Positions 1 to 12,414 of a stretch of 64,000 nucleotides of DNA are shown one piece after another; the first letter of the stretch is position 1, and the number at the start of each line of letters is the position of its first letter. The notes below the pieces were generated by a model. The model worked only from the letters and a program-made list of their open reading frames with translations, did not search any database and was not told where the DNA came from. The stretch is taken from assembly GCA_900473175.1 (NCBI GenBank), contig UCKM01000012.1:78871-142870 (forward strand). Reading direction: 5' to 3'. The position numbers were made by a program, and so were the translations under genes. This DNA comes from Hyphomicrobiales bacterium. GTDB lineage: Bacteria > Pseudomonadota > Alphaproteobacteria > Rhizobiales > Rhizobiaceae.

Positions 1-36
1 CGGGCCTTTATCATGTTTGAAAGTGATTGCGGATTT

Positions 37-1443
37 TTACATATGTATCGGCTTGGCGAATGTCGCCAGCGCGGCTTCCCGCACCGCTTCCGCCATGGTC
101 GGATGAGCATGCGTGGTGCGCGCCAGGTCCTCCGAGGAACCGCCAAACTCCATCAGGACGGTTGCCTCGTGAATCATTTCACCCGCGCCAAAGCCGAGAA
201 TATGCACGCCAAGCACCCGGTCGCTGGCCTTGTCGGCAAGGATTTTGACGAAACCATCCGTGTGCAACATGGCGCGAGCGCGCCCGTTGGCCGTGAACGG
301 GAACTTGCCAACCTTATAGTCGATACCGGCAGCCTTCAGCTCTTCCTCGCTCTTGCCGACCGAGGCTACCTCCGGCTGCGTGTAGACCACGTTGGGAATG
401 GCGTCATAATTGACATGCCCCGCCTGTCCCGCAAGAATTTCCGCAACAGCAATGCCCTCATCTTCCGCCTTGTGCGCCAACATCGGGCCGTCAACGACGT
501 CACCGATCGCGTAAATGCCAGGAACGTTGGTCTGCCAATGTTCATCGATCGCGACCCGGCCGCGATCATCCACCGCAACACCCGCTTCCTTGAGACCAAG
601 GGCGTCCGTGTAGGGCCGTCTTCCCGTTGAAACGAGCACCACGTCAGCATCGATCGTTTGGGCGTCGCCACCCTTGACCGGTTCAAACGTGACCTTGGCG
701 CCCTTGTCTGTCTTTTCGACGCCGGTAACCTTGGCGCCCATCTTGAACGCGATGCCCTGCTTCTCCAGCATGCGCTGGAACTGCCTGGATACTTCACCGT
801 CCATCGGTCCGAGGATCTTGTCGAGGAATTCGACGACCGTCACCTTGGATCCAAGGCGACTCCAGACCGAGCCGAGCTCGAGCCCGATCACCCCGCCGCC
901 AACGACGACGAGATTTTCCGGGACTGTCTGAAATTCAAGCGCGCCAGTTGAAGAGACTATGACCTTCTCATCGAACTCGACATTGACACCCGGAATCCCG
1001 GCCACATCCGAACCCGTGGCGATGACGATACTCTTTGTCTCGATTTCCTGAACCGAACCGTCATCGGCCGTGACGGAAACCTTGCCGGCGCCGACAACCT
1101 TGCCGGTGCCCATGAATGCGTCGATCTTGTTCTTCTTGAAGAGGAAGGCGACGCCATTGACGTTCGCTTCGACAGTCGCATCCTTGTGCGCCAGCATCGC
1201 CGGCAGGTTCAGCTTGGGCGTTCCGACATCGACACCCAGCGTGGCATGGCTGTGGCCGGCCTCGTGGAACACTTCCGATGCGTGCAGGAGTGCCTTTGAG
1301 GGAATGCAGCCAATGTTGAGACATGTCCCGCCAAAAGTCGCCCGCTTCTCGACCACGGCGGTCTTCAGGCCGAGCTGCGCGGCCTTGATCGCGCAGACAT
1401 AGCCACCAGGACCTGTTCCGATGACGACGACATCATATGCCAT
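37..1443 (-). CDS. lpdA: Dihydrolipoyl dehydrogenase (E3)
   Basis: FAD/NAD disulfide oxidoreductase that reoxidises the dihydrolipoyl arm of 2-oxoacid dehydrogenases; cytoplasmic. Visible: N-terminal FAD motif GTGPGG (residues 9-14), redox pair in GGTCLNIGC (Cys41, Cys46), a second GGGVIG dinucleotide motif near residue 180, and the C-terminal HPTMAE with the catalytic His447/Glu452 pair. The 468-residue length is normal. It is the last gene of the mdh-sucCDAB cluster, so it probably supplies E3 to the 2-oxoglutarate dehydrogenase. A second E3 copy for pyruvate dehydrogenase would be usual elsewhere in such genomes (inference). Confidence 0.97.
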   Translation of the reverse strand: MAYDVVVIGTGPGGYVCAIKAAQLGLKTAVVEKRATFGGTCLNIGCIPSKALLHASEVFHEAGHSHATLGVDVGTPKLNLPAMLAHKDATVEANVNGVAFLFKKNKIDAFMGTGKVVGAGKVSVTADDGSVQEIETKSIVIATGSDVAGIPGVNVEFDEKVIVSSTGALEFQTVPENLVVVGGGVIGLELGSVWSRLGSKVTVVEFLDKILGPMDGEVSRQFQRMLEKQGIAFKMGAKVTGVEKTDKGAKVTFEPVKGGDAQTIDADVVLVSTGRRPYTDALGLKEAGVAVDDRGRVAIDEHWQTNVPGIYAIGDVVDGPMLAHKAEDEGIAVAEILAGQAGHVNYDAIPNVVYTQPEVASVGKSEEELKAAGIDYKVGKFPFTANGRARAMLHTDGFVKILADKASDRVLGVHILGFGAGEMIHEATVLMEFGGSSEDLARTTHAHPTMAEAVREAALATFAKPIHM

Positions 1444-1493
1444 GATTGATTCCTTCTCTTGTGACGCAACGCGCTATTGCCGCTACCGCAGGA

Positions 1494-2027
1494 TTACTGC
1501 TCGGGCACGCATTCTTTGAAACGGAAGACTTCCCAGGGAAAAGTCTCGATGGGTTTGTCGAGCTTGAAATTGAAGTCGCTCATGGCGCTCGAAAAATTCG
1601 GAAGCAGCAGGGCCTGCGCGGCGGGCTCATCGGCCTTCGGCAGAAGGTCGGCATCGGCTCCTTCGGTCAAGGCATAGATCACGCCCTGCCACACCGTGCA
1701 CGCCTTGAGTTCTTCGCCCGTGACATCGCCACTTGGACATTTGAACATGACGATGCCATTGGGCCGGGCAGCAGCTTCATTCCACATGACCACGCCATCC
1801 AGTTTGAGATCGCTGTCATTCATCTCAATCGAGAACTCGTTCGAGGTCATGACCGGCCGGTCCTCGGGAGCACGCTTGAACGTCAGAGTATAGGCGTCGT
1901 CCCTGTCCGTGTAGATGGCGCGGTCCTGCGTGCATGCGGCGAATGTCGGCGTCGCCAGCACCGATGCGGCTGCCACGAAGGCGGCTGCGATATATGCAGA
2001 ACGGGAACGGGCGCAGGAAACCATCAA
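1494..2027 (-). CDS. Small secreted protein of unknown function
   Basis: Not recognised as a named family. The 177-residue product starts with a positively charged stretch and a hydrophobic core, with likely signal-peptidase cleavage after Ala30 (TPTFA|AC), so a periplasmic protein is expected. The mature part has cysteines in ACTQ, FKCPSGD, KACTVW and KECVPEQ, which could form disulfides. It starts 5 bases after the stop of the LysE gene and sits between sucB and lpdA, so it is probably co-transcribed. The first two codons are both Met; either could be the start. Confidence 0.75.
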   Translation of the reverse strand: MMVSCARSRSAYIAAAFVAAASVLATPTFAACTQDRAIYTDRDDAYTLTFKRAPEDRPVMTSNEFSIEMNDSDLKLDGVVMWNEAAARPNGIVMFKCPSGDVTGEELKACTVWQGVIYALTEGADADLLPKADEPAAQALLLPNFSSAMSDFNFKLDKPIETFPWEVFRFKECVPEQ

Positions 2028-2032
2028 TCGGT

Positions 2033-2671
2033 CTAGCTCGCTTGGCTGGTTGCGAGCCTGATGCCAAGCCCGATGAACACGACGCCGGTGACGCGATTGA
2101 ACCAGCGGCCCCAGGCAACAAAGCGGTCGCGAACCGACTGCATGGTGAAAAACACGGAAACGGCAATGAACCAGGAAATCAGCGCCGTGGACATGACCAG
2201 TCCGTAACCAGCCTGAATCACAATAGGCGTTTCGTGGCTGACCAGCACCGAGAACAGCGACAGGAAGAACAGTACCGCCTTTGGGTTCAGCGCGTTGGTA
2301 ACAAACCCCATCAGAAAGCAGCGCAGCGCTGATAACTGCCGGGGAGTTTCACTTTGAACAACTTCAGCCGGAGCGTCCGGCGCCGACGCCCGCAAGGCCT
2401 TGACGCCAAGATAGAAGAGGTACGCCGCGCCTGCCCATTTTATAATGCCGAACAGCAGCAAGGATTTCGAAACGATCAGGCCGAGACCGAGCACCGTATA
2501 GCTGATGTGGAACAGAAGCGATGCACCAATGCCGAAACTGGTAATGATGGCCGCGCGCCGTCCGTGCACAATGCTCTGCCGCACGACGAGCGCAAAGTCG
2601 GCCCCTGGCGAGATCGCCATGATCGAAAACACAGCCATCAGGCCGAGAAGCTCGTAGAAATAGTGCGACAT
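2033..2671 (-). CDS. LysE/RhtB-family amino-acid exporter
   Basis: Membrane protein of 212 residues with the family N-terminal pattern SPGADFALVVRQS and about six hydrophobic segments; members export amino acids such as lysine, threonine or homoserine lactones. It follows sucB by 24 bases and precedes the small secreted protein, so it is embedded in the TCA-cycle operon. Substrate cannot be told from sequence. A second, distinct LysE-type gene lies at about 36.5 kb. Confidence 0.88.
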   Translation of the reverse strand: MSHYFYELLGLMAVFSIMAISPGADFALVVRQSIVHGRRAAIITSFGIGASLLFHISYTVLGLGLIVSKSLLLFGIIKWAGAAYLFYLGVKALRASAPDAPAEVVQSETPRQLSALRCFLMGFVTNALNPKAVLFFLSLFSVLVSHETPIVIQAGYGLVMSTALISWFIAVSVFFTMQSVRDRFVAWGRWFNRVTGVVFIGLGIRLATSQAS

Positions 2672-2695
2672 GCCCTACCCTATTGTGTGACCATA

Positions 2696-3985
2696 TCAAA
2701 GGTCGAGAACGAGGCGTTCCGGATCTTCAAGGCTTTCCTTGACGCGAACAAGGAACGTAACAGCTTCCTTGCCGTCTACGATGCGGTGATCGTAGCTGAG
2801 TGCAAGATACATCATCGGGCGGATGACGATCTGGCCGCCGACCACGACCGGACGTTCCTGGATCTTGTGCATGCCGAGGATACCAGACTGCGGCGCATTG
2901 AGGATCGGCGACGACATGAGCGAGCCGTACACACCACCGTTCGAGATGGTGAAGGTGCCGCCCTGCATATCGGCCATGGACAAGGCGCCATCGCGCGCTG
3001 CCTTGCCGAGACGGCCGATCTCTTTCTCGATTTCTGCGATCGACATCTGGTCGGCATTGCGCACGACCGGAACCACAAGGCCCTTATCCGTTCCCACGGC
3101 AACGCCAACGTGGGCAAAGTTCTTGTAGATGATGTCCGTGCCGTCGATCTCGGCGTTGACTGCCGGAATCTCCTTCAGCGCATGGGTCACGGCCTTGGTG
3201 AAGAAGCCCATGAAGCCAAGCTTTACACCATGCTTCTTCTCGAAAATGTCCTTGTAGCGGTTGCGCAGGTCCATGACCGCCGACATGTCCACCTCGTTGT
3301 AGGTGGTCAGCATGGCGGCCGAGTTCTGCGCATCCTTGAGGCGCTTGGCAATCGTCTGGCGCAGACGGGTCATCTTGACCCGCTCTTCGCGCGACGCATC
3401 ATCCGCCGGCGATGCCGGACGAGCAACCACCTTCGGCGCTTCTGCGGCTGGAGGGGTGGAGATGCCCTTGGCAACAGCTTCAAGCACGTCACCCTTCAGG
3501 ACCTGACCGCGTTTGCCCGAACCTTCAACCTGCGAAACCGGCACGCCCTTTTCCGCAAGGAGCTTGGACGCGGCCGGAGAGGCGGGCATTTCGCTTGGAC
3601 GGCGCTCGGCAATCGGCGGCTCTCCAGCCACTTCTGCGGTCTTCGCTACCGCCTCGGCAGTCGTTGCCGCAGCGGCGGCGCCAGATGCCTGTGCCACGGC
3701 TTGCGGCTTGGCCTCTTCCTTCTTGGCAGGCGCCGGCGCAGTACCATCGGCAGCGCCGATCATGCCGAGCAAGGCGCCGACTTCCACTGTCTCGCCTTCT
3801 TTGGCGGCGATTTCGGCAAGCGCACCGGCGGAGGCTGCCGGAACTTCGATCGTCACCTTGTCGGTTTCGAGTTCGACCAGGGGCTCGTCAACGGCAATCG
3901 CATCGCCGACTTTCTTGAACCATTTGCCAATGGTCGCTTCGGAGACGGATTCGCCCAGCGTTGGGACGCGGATTTCGGTTGCCAT
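2696..3985 (-). CDS. sucB: 2-oxoglutarate dehydrogenase E2 (dihydrolipoyl succinyltransferase)
   Basis: Transfers succinyl from E1 to CoA. Domains in order: one N-terminal lipoyl domain with the lipoylated lysine in ETDKVT (Lys43), an Ala/Pro-rich linker (about 80-125), a peripheral subunit-binding domain (about 133-170, [12 protein letters not shown]), and a catalytic acyltransferase domain whose active-site motif DHRIVDG places His400 and Asp404. The 429-residue length with one lipoyl domain fits SucB rather than pyruvate dehydrogenase E2. It lies 31 bases after sucA. Confidence 0.97.
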   Translation of the reverse strand: MATEIRVPTLGESVSEATIGKWFKKVGDAIAVDEPLVELETDKVTIEVPAASAGALAEIAAKEGETVEVGALLGMIGAADGTAPAPAKKEEAKPQAVAQASGAAAAATTAEAVAKTAEVAGEPPIAERRPSEMPASPAASKLLAEKGVPVSQVEGSGKRGQVLKGDVLEAVAKGISTPPAAEAPKVVARPASPADDASREERVKMTRLRQTIAKRLKDAQNSAAMLTTYNEVDMSAVMDLRNRYKDIFEKKHGVKLGFMGFFTKAVTHALKEIPAVNAEIDGTDIIYKNFAHVGVAVGTDKGLVVPVVRNADQMSIAEIEKEIGRLGKAARDGALSMADMQGGTFTISNGGVYGSLMSSPILNAPQSGILGMHKIQERPVVVGGQIVIRPMMYLALSYDHRIVDGKEAVTFLVRVKESLEDPERLVLDL

Positions 3986-4016
3986 GTGTTCGCTCTTCCG
4001 TTGATCTTCAGTTTAA

Positions 4017-7000
4017 TTAAGAACCCAGAGCATCTTCGAGCAATGCTTCGAGCTGTGCAAGGTGTTTGGACATGAGGCCCGTTGCCGTCGAGGCAGCAGC
4101 GGGACGCCCGGTATAGCGGACGCGCTGATGCTTGGCATCGATATGCGCGAGGACCCATTCGAGATAGGGATCAATGAAGGCCCAGGCACCCATGTTCTTC
4201 GGCTCTTCCTGACACCAGACCATTTCCGCATTGCGGAAACGGGAAAGTTCGGTAATCAAGGCTTTCGCCGGGAACGGGTAAAGCTGTTCGACCCGCAGCA
4301 GATAGACATCATCGATGCCGCGCTTTTCGCGCTCTTCGTAGAGGTCGTAGTAGACCTTGCCCGAGCACAAGACGACGCGGCGGATCTTCGAATCCTTCTG
4401 CAGCTTGATCGGCTGGTCCTTCAGAAGTTGCGCGTCATCCCAAAGCAGGCGGTGGAACGAGGAATCGCCGGTGAATTCACCGATCGACGAAACCGCCCGC
4501 TTGTGACGCAGTAGAGACTTCGGCGTCATCAGGATGAGCGGTTTGCGGAAATCGCGCTTCATCTGGCGGCGCAGGATGTGGAAGTAATTGGCAGGCGTAG
4601 TGCAGCTTGCAACCTGCATGTTGTCTTCCGCACAAAGCTGCAAATAGCGTTCCAGACGCGCCGATGAATGCTCGGGGCCTTGCCCTTCGTAGCCATGCGG
4701 CAACAGGCAGACAAGACCGGACATGCGCAGCCACTTGCGCTCGCCCGACGAGATGAACTGGTCGAAAATGACCTGCGCACCATTGGCGAAGTCGCCGAAC
4801 TGCGCTTCCCAAAGCGTGAGTGCGCGCGGATCCGCCAAAGAGTAACCATACTCGAAGCCCAGCACCGCCTCTTCCGACAGCATCGAATTGATGACTTCGT
4901 AGAGCGCCTGGCCCTTTTGCAGATTGTTGAGTGGAATGTAGCGCTGTTCGGTGTCCTGATCGTAGAGAACCGAATGACGCTGGCTGAACGTTCCGCGCTC
5001 GACATCCTGGCCGGAGAGGCGCACCGGGTGACCTTCCGTGACCAGCGAGCCGAATGCCAGGGCCTCAGCCGTCGCCCAATCGAACCCCTCGCCGGTCTCG
5101 ATCATCTTGGCGCGGTTGTCCTGGAAACGCTGGATCGTGCGGTGCACGTTGAGGCCTGCCGGTACCTCCGCAAGCTTCTTGCCGATTTCCTTCAGTGTCT
5201 TGACCGGAAGCCCGGTCTTGCCGCGGCGCTGCTCATCGGCATTGTCGGCGGTGCGCAGACCACTCCACGCGCCATCGAGCCAATCCGCCTTGTTCGGTTT
5301 GTAGGCCTGACCAGACTCGAATTCCTGCTCCAGGTTCTCACGCCACGCGGCGCGCATCTTGTCGACGTCCGCCTCTGTGATGAGGCCTTCTTCGATCAGC
5401 TTGCTGGAATAGATTTGAACCGTCGTCTTTTGGCTGCGGATCATCTTGTACATGATCGGCTGCGTGAATGCAGGCTCGTCACCTTCATTGTGACCGAAGC
5501 GGCGGTAGCAGAACATGTCGATGACGACAGGCTTGTGGAAGGTCATGCGGTATTCGGTAGCGATCTTCGCCACGTAGACCACGGCTTCGGGATCGTCGCC
5601 ATTGACGTGGAAGATTGGCGCTTCGATCATCTTGGCCACATCGGAAGGATATGGCGAGGAACGCGAGAACCGCGGATTGGTGGTAAAGCCGATCTGGTTG
5701 TTGATGATGAAGTGGACCGTGCCGGCAACGCGGTGTCCGCGCAGTCCGGAAAGACCAAAACATTCGGCAACGACGCCTTGGCCGGCAAAGGCGGCATCGC
5801 CGTGCAGAAGCAGCGGCATCACCTTCGAACGCTCGGATAGCGGTACGATCTCGTCGCGTTCACGTCCGGCCAGGATATCCTGCTTGGCGCGCGCCTTGCC
5901 CATGACCACGGGATTGACGATTTCGAGGTGGGACGGGTTGGCGGTCAGCGACAGGTGCACCTTGTTGCCATCGAATTCGCGGTCCGACGAGGCGCCGAGG
6001 TGGTACTTCACGTCGCCGGAACCTTCGACATCGTCCGGCGTATAGGAACCACCCTTGAACTCATGGAAGATCGCGCGGTGCGGCTTGCGCATGAATTGGC
6101 TCAGCACATTGAGCCGGCCGCGATGCGCCATGCCGAGGACGATCTCCTTCAGGCCCATCGAACCGCCGCGCTTGACGATCTGCTCGAGCGCCGGGATCAG
6201 CGACTCGCCGCCATCGAGGCCGAAGCGCTTGGTGCCCTTGTACTTCACGTCGATGAACTGCTCGAAGCCCTCGGCCTCGATCAGCTTCGACAGGATAGCC
6301 TTCTTGCCTTCAGCGGTGAACGCCACGCCCTTGTCCGGACCTTCGATGCGTTCCTGGATCCAGGCTTTTTCGACGGGATCGGAAATATGCATGAACTCGA
6401 CGCCGATCGTCGAGCAATAGGTGCGCTTGAGGATGTCGAGCATCTGCGGGATCGTCGCATATTCGAGACCCAGCACATTATCGATGAAAATCTTGCGGTC
6501 GTAATCGGCCGGAGAGAAACCGTAGCTCTCAGGTGACAGCTCGTTGTAGTCTTCCTTGACTTCGGCAAGGCCGAGCGGATCGAGCTTGGCGTGCAGGTGG
6601 CCACGCATGCGATAGGCGCGGATCATCATGATGGCGCGGACGGAATCGCGTGCTGCGTGAATGATGTCCGAATCCGACGCTGGCGCGAGAGTGGCGGCAA
6701 CGCCATTGGCTGCGGCGGCCGCTCCATTGGCGGACTTCGCCTTCAGCTTGTCGGTGATGTGCTTTTCGACCTCGCCCCAGTTGCCGTCGAGCGCGGAGAC
6801 AAGCTCCCCATTACCGGCGATCGGCCAGTTCGGCTTTTCCCACGACGCGCCCTCGGCGTTCTTGAGAACATCATCCTTCGGATCGTTGAGATCGGCGAAG
6901 AATTCCTGCCACTCGGGATCGACGGATGCCGGGTCCTTCTCGTACTGCGCGTGCAGCTCCTCCATATAGTGGGCGTTCCCGCCATAGAGAAATGAGGTAA

Positions 7001-7037
7001 GCGCGAAAATGTCGTTGGCCTGTTCTTGACGTGCCAT
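4017..7037 (-). CDS. sucA: 2-oxoglutarate dehydrogenase E1
   Basis: Thiamine-diphosphate decarboxylase component of the 2-oxoglutarate dehydrogenase complex. The 1006-residue product is slightly longer than the usual 930-990. It has the N-terminal E2-binding segment (YMEELHAQYEKDP), the HGDAAFAGQG and GDDPEAV ThDP/metal-binding region and the MAHRGRLNVL motif. A low-complexity Ala/Asn stretch near residues 95-110 (SANGAAAAANGV) lies in the linker after the N-terminal segment. It follows sucD after 175 bases that contain a short GC hairpin, and runs directly into sucB. Confidence 0.97.
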   Translation of the reverse strand: MARQEQANDIFALTSFLYGGNAHYMEELHAQYEKDPASVDPEWQEFFADLNDPKDDVLKNAEGASWEKPNWPIAGNGELVSALDGNWGEVEKHITDKLKAKSANGAAAAANGVAATLAPASDSDIIHAARDSVRAIMMIRAYRMRGHLHAKLDPLGLAEVKEDYNELSPESYGFSPADYDRKIFIDNVLGLEYATIPQMLDILKRTYCSTIGVEFMHISDPVEKAWIQERIEGPDKGVAFTAEGKKAILSKLIEAEGFEQFIDVKYKGTKRFGLDGGESLIPALEQIVKRGGSMGLKEIVLGMAHRGRLNVLSQFMRKPHRAIFHEFKGGSYTPDDVEGSGDVKYHLGASSDREFDGNKVHLSLTANPSHLEIVNPVVMGKARAKQDILAGRERDEIVPLSERSKVMPLLLHGDAAFAGQGVVAECFGLSGLRGHRVAGTVHFIINNQIGFTTNPRFSRSSPYPSDVAKMIEAPIFHVNGDDPEAVVYVAKIATEYRMTFHKPVVIDMFCYRRFGHNEGDEPAFTQPIMYKMIRSQKTTVQIYSSKLIEEGLITEADVDKMRAAWRENLEQEFESGQAYKPNKADWLDGAWSGLRTADNADEQRRGKTGLPVKTLKEIGKKLAEVPAGLNVHRTIQRFQDNRAKMIETGEGFDWATAEALAFGSLVTEGHPVRLSGQDVERGTFSQRHSVLYDQDTEQRYIPLNNLQKGQALYEVINSMLSEEAVLGFEYGYSLADPRALTLWEAQFGDFANGAQVIFDQFISSGERKWLRMSGLVCLLPHGYEGQGPEHSSARLERYLQLCAEDNMQVASCTTPANYFHILRRQMKRDFRKPLILMTPKSLLRHKRAVSSIGEFTGDSSFHRLLWDDAQLLKDQPIKLQKDSKIRRVVLCSGKVYYDLYEEREKRGIDDVYLLRVEQLYPFPAKALITELSRFRNAEMVWCQEEPKNMGAWAFIDPYLEWVLAHIDAKHQRVRYTGRPAAASTATGLMSKHLAQLEALLEDALGS

Positions 7038-7114
7038 GTTCGTGACCGGAGCCCCGCTCCGTCTCCCTTGATGAGAGTTCGCCCGCCTGATTGAAGACCG
7101 GCGACCTCTGGGTT

Positions 7115-7131
7115 GGGGCCCGCTTGGCCCC
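7115..7131 (-). repeat. Intercistronic stem-loop between sucD and sucA
   Basis: A perfect 6-bp inverted repeat, GGGGCC and GGCCCC, with a 5-base loop lies in the 175-base gap between sucD and sucA. There is no T run after it on the minus strand, so it is unlikely to be a full terminator. It could be an mRNA processing or stability element that separates expression of sucCD from sucAB (inference). Confidence 0.4.
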
Positions 7132-7212
7132 GCGGATTGATCGGGGCGAGGATTCGTCCCGATGCATTCATTCTACAACAGCGGAAGGCGGACTTGCGCC
7201 TTCCTGTCGATC

Positions 7213-8127
<915 letters not shown>

Positions 8128-8130
8128 ACC

Positions 8131-9327
8131 TTAGTTCCCCTTCACGGCCTTGACGATTTTCTGCGCGGCATCGTCGAGGTCGTCGGCCGACGTTACATTG
8201 AGGCCGCTCTCGTTGATGATCTTCTTGCCGAGCTCGGCATTGGTGCCTTCAAGACGCACGACCAGCGGAACCTTGAGGCCGACTTCCTTGACCGCTGCAA
8301 TCACGCCCTCGGCGATGACATCGCACTTCATGATGCCGCCGAAGATATTGATGAGGATGCCTTCAACCGCCGGATCGGCGGTGATGATCTTGAAAGCTGC
8401 CGTTACCTTCTCCTTGCTGGCGCCGCCGCCAACGTCGAGGAAGTTTGCCGGCTCGGCGCCATAGAGCTTGATGATGTCCATCGTCGCCATGGCGAGGCCG
8501 GCGCCATTGACCATGCAACCAATATTGCCGTCGAGCGCAACATAGGCGAGGTCATACTTGGATGCCTCGATTTCCTTGTCGTCTTCTTCGGTCACGTCGC
8601 GAAGTTCCACGACGTCGGGATGCCGGAACAACGCATTGCCGTCAAAAGATACCTTGGCATCAAGAACCCGCAAATGGCCGTCCTTCATGACGATGAGCGG
8701 ATTGACTTCGAGCAGACTCATATCCTTCTCGGTGAAGGCTTTATAGAGCGCGGGGAACAATGTCTCGCCGTCCTTGCGCGCATCGCCGGTCAAAACGTAA
8801 GCGTCGCTGATCGTCGCGATATCGTCCGCCGTCACGCCCTTTTCGGGGTCAATGGCAACGGTGATGATCTTTTCGGGCGTGTCGTGCGCCACCGCTTCGA
8901 TGTCCATCCCACCCTCGGTCGAAACGACGAAGGCGGGGCGGCCAACCGAACGGTCGACCAGGATCGACAGGTAAAGCTCGCGCTCGATATCGGCGCCGTC
9001 CTCGATGTAGAGGCGGTTGACCTGCTTGCCGGCAGGACCGGTCTGTTTCGTCACCAGCGTATTGCCGAGCATTTCCTTGGCATTGGCGACAACTTCCTCG
9101 ACCGAGCGCGACAGGCGCACGCCGCCCTTCGCGTCCGGGCCAAGTTCCTTGAACTTCCCCTTGCCGCGACCGCCCGCATGGATCTGGCTCTTTACCACAT
9201 AAAGCGGACCCGGCAGCGTCTTTGCCCACTCTTCCGCCTGCTCGACGGAATAGACGGCAACGCCGTTGGCAATCGGCGCGCCAAACGTGTGCAGCAGACG
9301 CTTAGCCTGGTATTCGTGAATATTCAT
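8131..9327 (-). CDS. sucC: Succinyl-CoA synthetase beta subunit
   Basis: ATP-grasp subunit of succinate-CoA ligase. The 398-residue product begins [12 protein letters not shown], typical of SucC, has the nucleotide-binding IHAGGRGK segment, and ends with the C-terminal ligase domain containing [13 protein letters not shown] and the FGGIMKCD signature. It lies 65 bases downstream of mdh and is followed almost immediately by sucD. Confidence 0.97.
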   Translation of the reverse strand: MNIHEYQAKRLLHTFGAPIANGVAVYSVEQAEEWAKTLPGPLYVVKSQIHAGGRGKGKFKELGPDAKGGVRLSRSVEEVVANAKEMLGNTLVTKQTGPAGKQVNRLYIEDGADIERELYLSILVDRSVGRPAFVVSTEGGMDIEAVAHDTPEKIITVAIDPEKGVTADDIATISDAYVLTGDARKDGETLFPALYKAFTEKDMSLLEVNPLIVMKDGHLRVLDAKVSFDGNALFRHPDVVELRDVTEEDDKEIEASKYDLAYVALDGNIGCMVNGAGLAMATMDIIKLYGAEPANFLDVGGGASKEKVTAAFKIITADPAVEGILINIFGGIMKCDVIAEGVIAAVKEVGLKVPLVVRLEGTNAELGKKIINESGLNVTSADDLDDAAQKIVKAVKGN

Positions 9328-9392
9328 AAGCTGTTTCCTCTATGAAAAATCCCGTTGCACAAGCACCAGGATCGTTTCAGACCGGGGCCGGG

Positions 9393-10654
<1,262 letters not shown>

Positions 10655-11830
10655 TCAAACTTCGGCCGATCTTGCCTGGTCGCCATCGACTGCCGCGAGA
10701 TAGTCCTCGCTCTGCATCTCGAAGAGACGCGATGCTGTGCGGTCGAACTCAAACGCTTCGGTACCCAATTTCGCTTCATAGAGCTTGTCTGGCGATGCGG
10801 CCGCGGAGATCACCAGGTGCACATGGTGGTCATACAGGACGTCAATCAGGATGATGAAGCGCTTGGCTTCGTTGCGCCTTGGATGGTCGAGGATCGGCAC
10901 ATCATCGATGAAAATCGTCTTGTATCGCCGAATTATCGCCGTGTAATCCGCTGCTCCGAGCGGTTTCGAACAAAGATCGGCAAAGCTGAACCGGGCGGCG
11001 CTGCGGGCCGCGTGCGGTATGGTGACGGTATGGCCTTTCACCTTCATGCTTTGCGGCACGACAATCGCTCCGTCAGTGGCCGCGTGCCAGGCATCGTCCA
11101 TGCACCGCTTGGTCTCTTCACTGAGTGGCGACAGGTAGACCGGCAGGTGGTTCAACTTTTCGAGGCGATAATCCGTGCGGGCGTCGAGGTTGACTACATC
11201 CACATGGGCCTTGAGCAGTTCGACAAACGGCAGAAACAACTGCCGGTTCAGTCCCTCGCGATAGAGATTGTCCGGCTCGACATTCGAGGTGGCAACGAGG
11301 ACGACCCCGCGCTCGAACAATGCACGAAACAGCCGCGACAAAATCATCGCATCGGCGATATCGGTGACTGTGAACTCGTCAAAACACAGAACCCAGGCCT
11401 GTTCGGCGAGCGCGTCGGCGACGGGCGGAATCGGATCGTCCTGCTTGGTCTCGCCATTCTTCAAGGCTTGCCGATGCGCATTGATGCGTTCGTGCACATC
11501 AGCCATGAAATCGTGAAAATGTGCCCGCCGCTTGCGTTTCACCGGCACAAGATCATGGAACATATCCATGATCATGGTCTTGCCGCGCCCGACATCTCCG
11601 TGAATGTAAAGGCCCTTGATGATCTCCCGCCGGGGAGCCTTGCGGCTGAACAGCCAGCCGAGCGCACTGGATTTGGTCGCAAGCCGCGTTGTCGCAAGTT
11701 CCTGGATCAGCCGGTCAAAACGATCAGCAAGGCGCTGCTGTGCCGGATCAGCGTCGATATCCCCGGCCGCCGCGAGCGCCTCATAGCGCTCGCGGACGGA
11801 GGGAAACACTTTCAGATTGTCGTGCGACAT
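10655..11830 (-). CDS. zapE: Cell division protein ZapE (AFG1-type ATPase)
   Basis: AAA-like ATPase of the AFG1/ZapE family, associated with the Z-ring in bacteria and with protein quality control for mitochondrial Afg1. The 391-residue product has Walker A HGDVGRGKT (Lys84), Walker B VLCFDEF (near residue 150) and the sensor-like ATSNVEPDNLY. In Hyphomicrobiales the gene commonly sits beside mdh, as here. It has its own start; the upstream neighbour is the Omp19-like gene 50 bases away. Confidence 0.93.
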   Translation of the reverse strand: MSHDNLKVFPSVRERYEALAAAGDIDADPAQQRLADRFDRLIQELATTRLATKSSALGWLFSRKAPRREIIKGLYIHGDVGRGKTMIMDMFHDLVPVKRKRRAHFHDFMADVHERINAHRQALKNGETKQDDPIPPVADALAEQAWVLCFDEFTVTDIADAMILSRLFRALFERGVVLVATSNVEPDNLYREGLNRQLFLPFVELLKAHVDVVNLDARTDYRLEKLNHLPVYLSPLSEETKRCMDDAWHAATDGAIVVPQSMKVKGHTVTIPHAARSAARFSFADLCSKPLGAADYTAIIRRYKTIFIDDVPILDHPRRNEAKRFIILIDVLYDHHVHLVISAAASPDKLYEAKLGTEAFEFDRTASRLFEMQSEDYLAAVDGDQARSAEV

Positions 11831-11880
11831 GCGCGGTGCAGTCTCCGGGTGCGCCCTGAGCTTCGGCGCACCTTCCAGGT

Positions 11881-12414
11881 TTAGCGTGTCAGACTGAGGC
11901 TCTGACCACCGGATGTCTGGCCATCGAATCGCGCCTGGCCGGAAGAATAGAGCTTTGCCACGGTGCCGCCTGCTGCATCATAGAGGGTCAACTGCTTGCC
12001 GCTGACCGCCCATGAGGAAAGATTGGCCAGTTCACCGGGGCAGCGGAGCGGACCGGCGCGGTAGCCCTGGCCGAATTTCGTCTGCGGCGTTGCAATCTTG
12101 CAGCTCTGGCCGCCCATCGATGCATTCCAGACGCCAGCGACACTGCCCGCGGTTAGGTCGGGCGCATTTTCCGGCGGCAGCGAGGCGACCTGCGTATTGC
12201 CTTGTGTCCCCGCTGCGCTGGTGCCGGTGGTCGGCGCGGTTGGGAACTGGTTTGCGCCGGGCGGTGGCAACTGGCTCTGGCTAACGCTTCCCGATGGCGC
12301 GGGCTGAAGCGGTGCGGGGCCCGACGATACACTGTCAAGGCGCGAGCTCTGGCATCCCGCCACCACCATACCGACAGCGGCAATAGTCAGCAGATTGACT
12401 TTCAAAGACCCCAT
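11881..12414 (-). CDS. omp19: Omp19-like outer-membrane lipoprotein with Inh domain
   Basis: Lipoprotein of 177 residues, the same length as Brucella Omp19. It has a lipobox VAGC with the modified cysteine at Cys21, a low-complexity Pro/Ser/Gln linker (about 30-75), and a C-terminal domain resembling the protease-inhibitor Inh family, with a cysteine pair in GQSCKI and LRCPGE and the repeated GG-turn beta pattern. Omp19 of Brucella is a surface lipoprotein reported as a broad protease inhibitor (established for that genus); inhibitor activity here is inferred from the domain only. Confidence 0.85.
   Translation of the reverse strand: MGSLKVNLLTIAAVGMVVAGCQSSRLDSVSSGPAPLQPAPSGSVSQSQLPPPGANQFPTAPTTGTSAAGTQGNTQVASLPPENAPDLTAGSVAGVWNASMGGQSCKIATPQTKFGQGYRAGPLRCPGELANLSSWAVSGKQLTLYDAAGGTVAKLYSSGQARFDGQTSGGQSLSLTR

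Noticed and set aside
1-36. Possible terminator piece for lpdA at the very left edge
   Set aside because: The window begins inside it, so the stem cannot be verified.
2354-4075. A long plus-strand open frame (573 codons) over sucB
   Set aside because: It is an antisense shadow of sucB and the LysE gene, without family similarity. The same holds for the long plus-strand frames at 7162-9345 (over sucCD) and 60497-61729 (over mnmG).
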